A stretch of DNA of 64,000 nucleotides from contig JAUFNR010000047.1 of the NCBI GenBank assembly GCA_031216915.1, forward strand, positions 1 through 64,000. Direction: 5' to 3'. This DNA is from Pictodentalium vernedei. Its lineage: Eukaryota > Mollusca > Scaphopoda > Dentaliida > Dentaliidae. Made by a program: the position numbers and the translations under genes. Shown piece by piece: positions 62,901 through 64,000 of this stretch. The notes below the pieces were generated by a model. The model had not been told where the DNA came from. It did not search any database and was given only the letters and a program-made list of their open reading frames with translations. Position 1 is the stretch's first letter. The number at the start of each line of letters is the position of its first letter.

Positions 62901-63915
62901 AGATTTATTATCGCGAAGCTTTTAGCCGATTTGTGTGATTACTAGCTTTAATGGTAGGTGATTTTATGTGTTGTCAGTATTAATTCTGTGTTGAAGGTAG
63001 GTTACACAGAAAAACTGGGATTCGTCGGGAAGTTCAAGCGTTTCTTGTAACAGCTGAAGGTCGAAATTATGAACTCTTCTATATTGTAAGTTGCAACTTG
63101 TATACGCTAGTGTTCCAATTCAGAATTCAACGTTTATGATAATGTGAAAAAGGTGTTCACTCACTACCCAGTAACTGTTGAATGCCTTTAATAATTCAGA
63201 AGATAAGATTTCACAAGAATGAAATCATGAACAATGGAAAACTTTACATGTGCCATTTATTGGTTTAGTCAAGTAAAAAAAAAATTTCAATTTTTTCCCA
63301 TGGGTACCCTTGGGAAATCTGTCAAAAAACTTCAAAATTTTTGTTCCCATTTCATGATGCAAAAATGTTCTACATATAAAAATTCCATTGTTTTAAAATT
63401 TCCTTCTGCTGAAATCACTTGTTCTCACTGAATAAATCAACTTGAAGAAAACGATGTGTATCACCGTAAATTAAACTTTTCCGTCCATGACCGCTGTAGG
63501 TTAACGCACAGTGCCACTTTTCTCTACATGATTAAATCGGGACTCGGAGATTCACTCGAATGATATATTAAACAGAAGGCAACTCTTCAAACAGAATGCA
63601 TCCATATCGCATCTAAACAGACTGAATAATCTTCAGTTCATGTTTTTAGGGTTCTATCCATTAAAAATATAGCAGTTACAGCGGTCAGAAAGAAGCTTGT
63701 CAATTCCAATCGTTTGTTTTTCAGTACTTCTACGGAGAAGCAACTTCTGCGACTTGGAAGACTACAGTATTTTCGGTTATACCTCCACAGCGCCTTCTAT
63801 CCCAAAAAACGGACGTTAGTGTGCGTAAAAACAAACGATGACTTTCAGAAGCTGATTAAGATTGTTCCCTTTTGAAAAAGGGAAAGGCCTTCCTTATCTA
63901 CGACTGAGAAACCCC
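59933..63915 (+). repeat. Array copy 16 (3983 bp), shortest copy
   Basis: The C run is 12 bases (60382-60393) then TCCC. The G run is only 10 bases (62426-62435), the shortest in the window. The 8-nt deletion is at ~60817, but the late C variant of copies 13-15 is absent. The private substitution is G63825 for C. Confidence 0.97.
61429..61513 (+). pseudogene. tRNA-like element, copy 16
   Basis: Identical to 5508-5592 by eye. Confidence 0.5.
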
Positions 63916-64000
63916 CAATAGCAATGACACTCTTCAAATAAGGGAAATTTGAGCAATTCCCGCCTCTTGAATGTTTTTCCTCACAGGTGTCCAAGCTTGG
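63916..64000 (+). repeat. Array copy 17, first 85 bp only
   Basis: The copy is identical to the start of the other copies and runs to the last base, ending inside the palindrome CCAAGCTTGG. The array therefore continues past the window. Confidence 0.95.

Larger units (their letters stand above)
1..64000 (+). repeat. Head-to-tail macrosatellite array, ~3.99 kb unit, 16 full copies plus a partial one
   Basis: The same sequence recurs in direct orientation every 3983-4004 bp from the first base to the last. No spacer, inversion or unrelated insertion was found. Subtracting the C run, the adjacent TCCC where present, and the G run leaves 3965 bp in every copy once a few listed indels are counted (7+5 nt lost in copy 4, 8 nt lost in copies 14-16, single bases elsewhere). 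The period is therefore exact. Nothing resembling rRNA, 5S, histone or spliceosomal snRNA genes, the usual gene-bearing arrays, was recognised. The unit is far longer than a nucleosome-scale satellite, so macrosatellite is the best class. A concatemer of a circular element cannot be excluded from sequence alone. Confidence 0.98.

Noticed and set aside
1..64000. CRISPR array or short-spacer repeat system
   Set aside because: The repeat is ~4 kb with no unique spacers, and there are no cas-like genes.
1..64000. rDNA, 5S, histone or snRNA gene cluster
   Set aside because: I found no stretch matching the conserved starts of U1, U2, U5, U6 or 5S RNA, no rRNA core motifs and no histone-like ORF.
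1..64000. Bacterial, phage or plasmid DNA
   Set aside because: There are no long ORFs, no operon spacing and no ribosome-binding-site pattern, and homopolymers reach 24 bases. Most open frames would need TTG or GTG starts.

Overview
The whole window is one head-to-tail tandem array. Sixteen complete copies of a ~3.99 kb unit, plus the first 85 bp of a seventeenth, fill all 64,000 bases in one orientation with nothing between them. Both window edges lie inside the array, so neither its flanks nor its total copy number can be seen. Taking the motif CAATAGCAATGACACT as an arbitrary unit start, copies begin at 1, 4005, 8001, 11994, 15980, 19982, 23979, 27976, 31971, 35965, 39963, 43954, 47950, 51946, 55939, 59933 and 63916. 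Lengths run from 3983 to 4004 bp. All of that variation is explained by a C run, a G run and a short list of small indels. The invariant core is 3965 bp, or 3969 bp when the TCCC beside the C run is counted.

The sequence suggests a eukaryotic nuclear genome, probably an animal, but I cannot name the organism. It is AT-rich with dense stops in all frames. It has long homopolymers and an (AC)n stretch, eukaryote-style TATA, splice-like and AATAAA motifs, and a degenerate tRNA-like element with Pol III A and B boxes. It has no operons and no bacterial gene structure. No ORF exceeds 128 codons, most of the longer ones lack an ATG start, and several are broken in individual copies by indels that look neutral. 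I recognise no protein family. The array is best read as a non-coding macrosatellite or megasatellite, or as a tandem concatemer of an unknown element.

Layout of one unit (copy 2, 4005-8000): AT-rich DNA with small inverted repeats; C run and (AC)n at 4454-4488; TATATAAG at 4489 with an initiator-like site about 30 bp downstream and a 46-codon ATG ORF; a hairpin at 5092-5121; a 14-bp-stem hairpin at 5269-5316; a tRNA-like element of type II (long variable arm) at 5508-5592; a spacer with AATAAA; a conserved 69-codon ATG ORF at 6199-6408; a G run at 6505-6520; a GTGAGT donor-like site at 6784; palindromes at 7173-7184, 7379-7402 and 7950-7969.

Outside the homopolymers, most copies differ from the consensus at only zero to four positions that I could spot, so homogenisation or amplification is very recent. 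Variants are still structured along the array. Copies 1-4 lack a T interruption in the C run that copies 5-16 carry. A linked pair of variants is repeated three times across copies 13-16, recording local unequal exchange. A cluster of single-base indels at ~14.6-18.1 kb is either a diverged stretch or poorly polished assembly.
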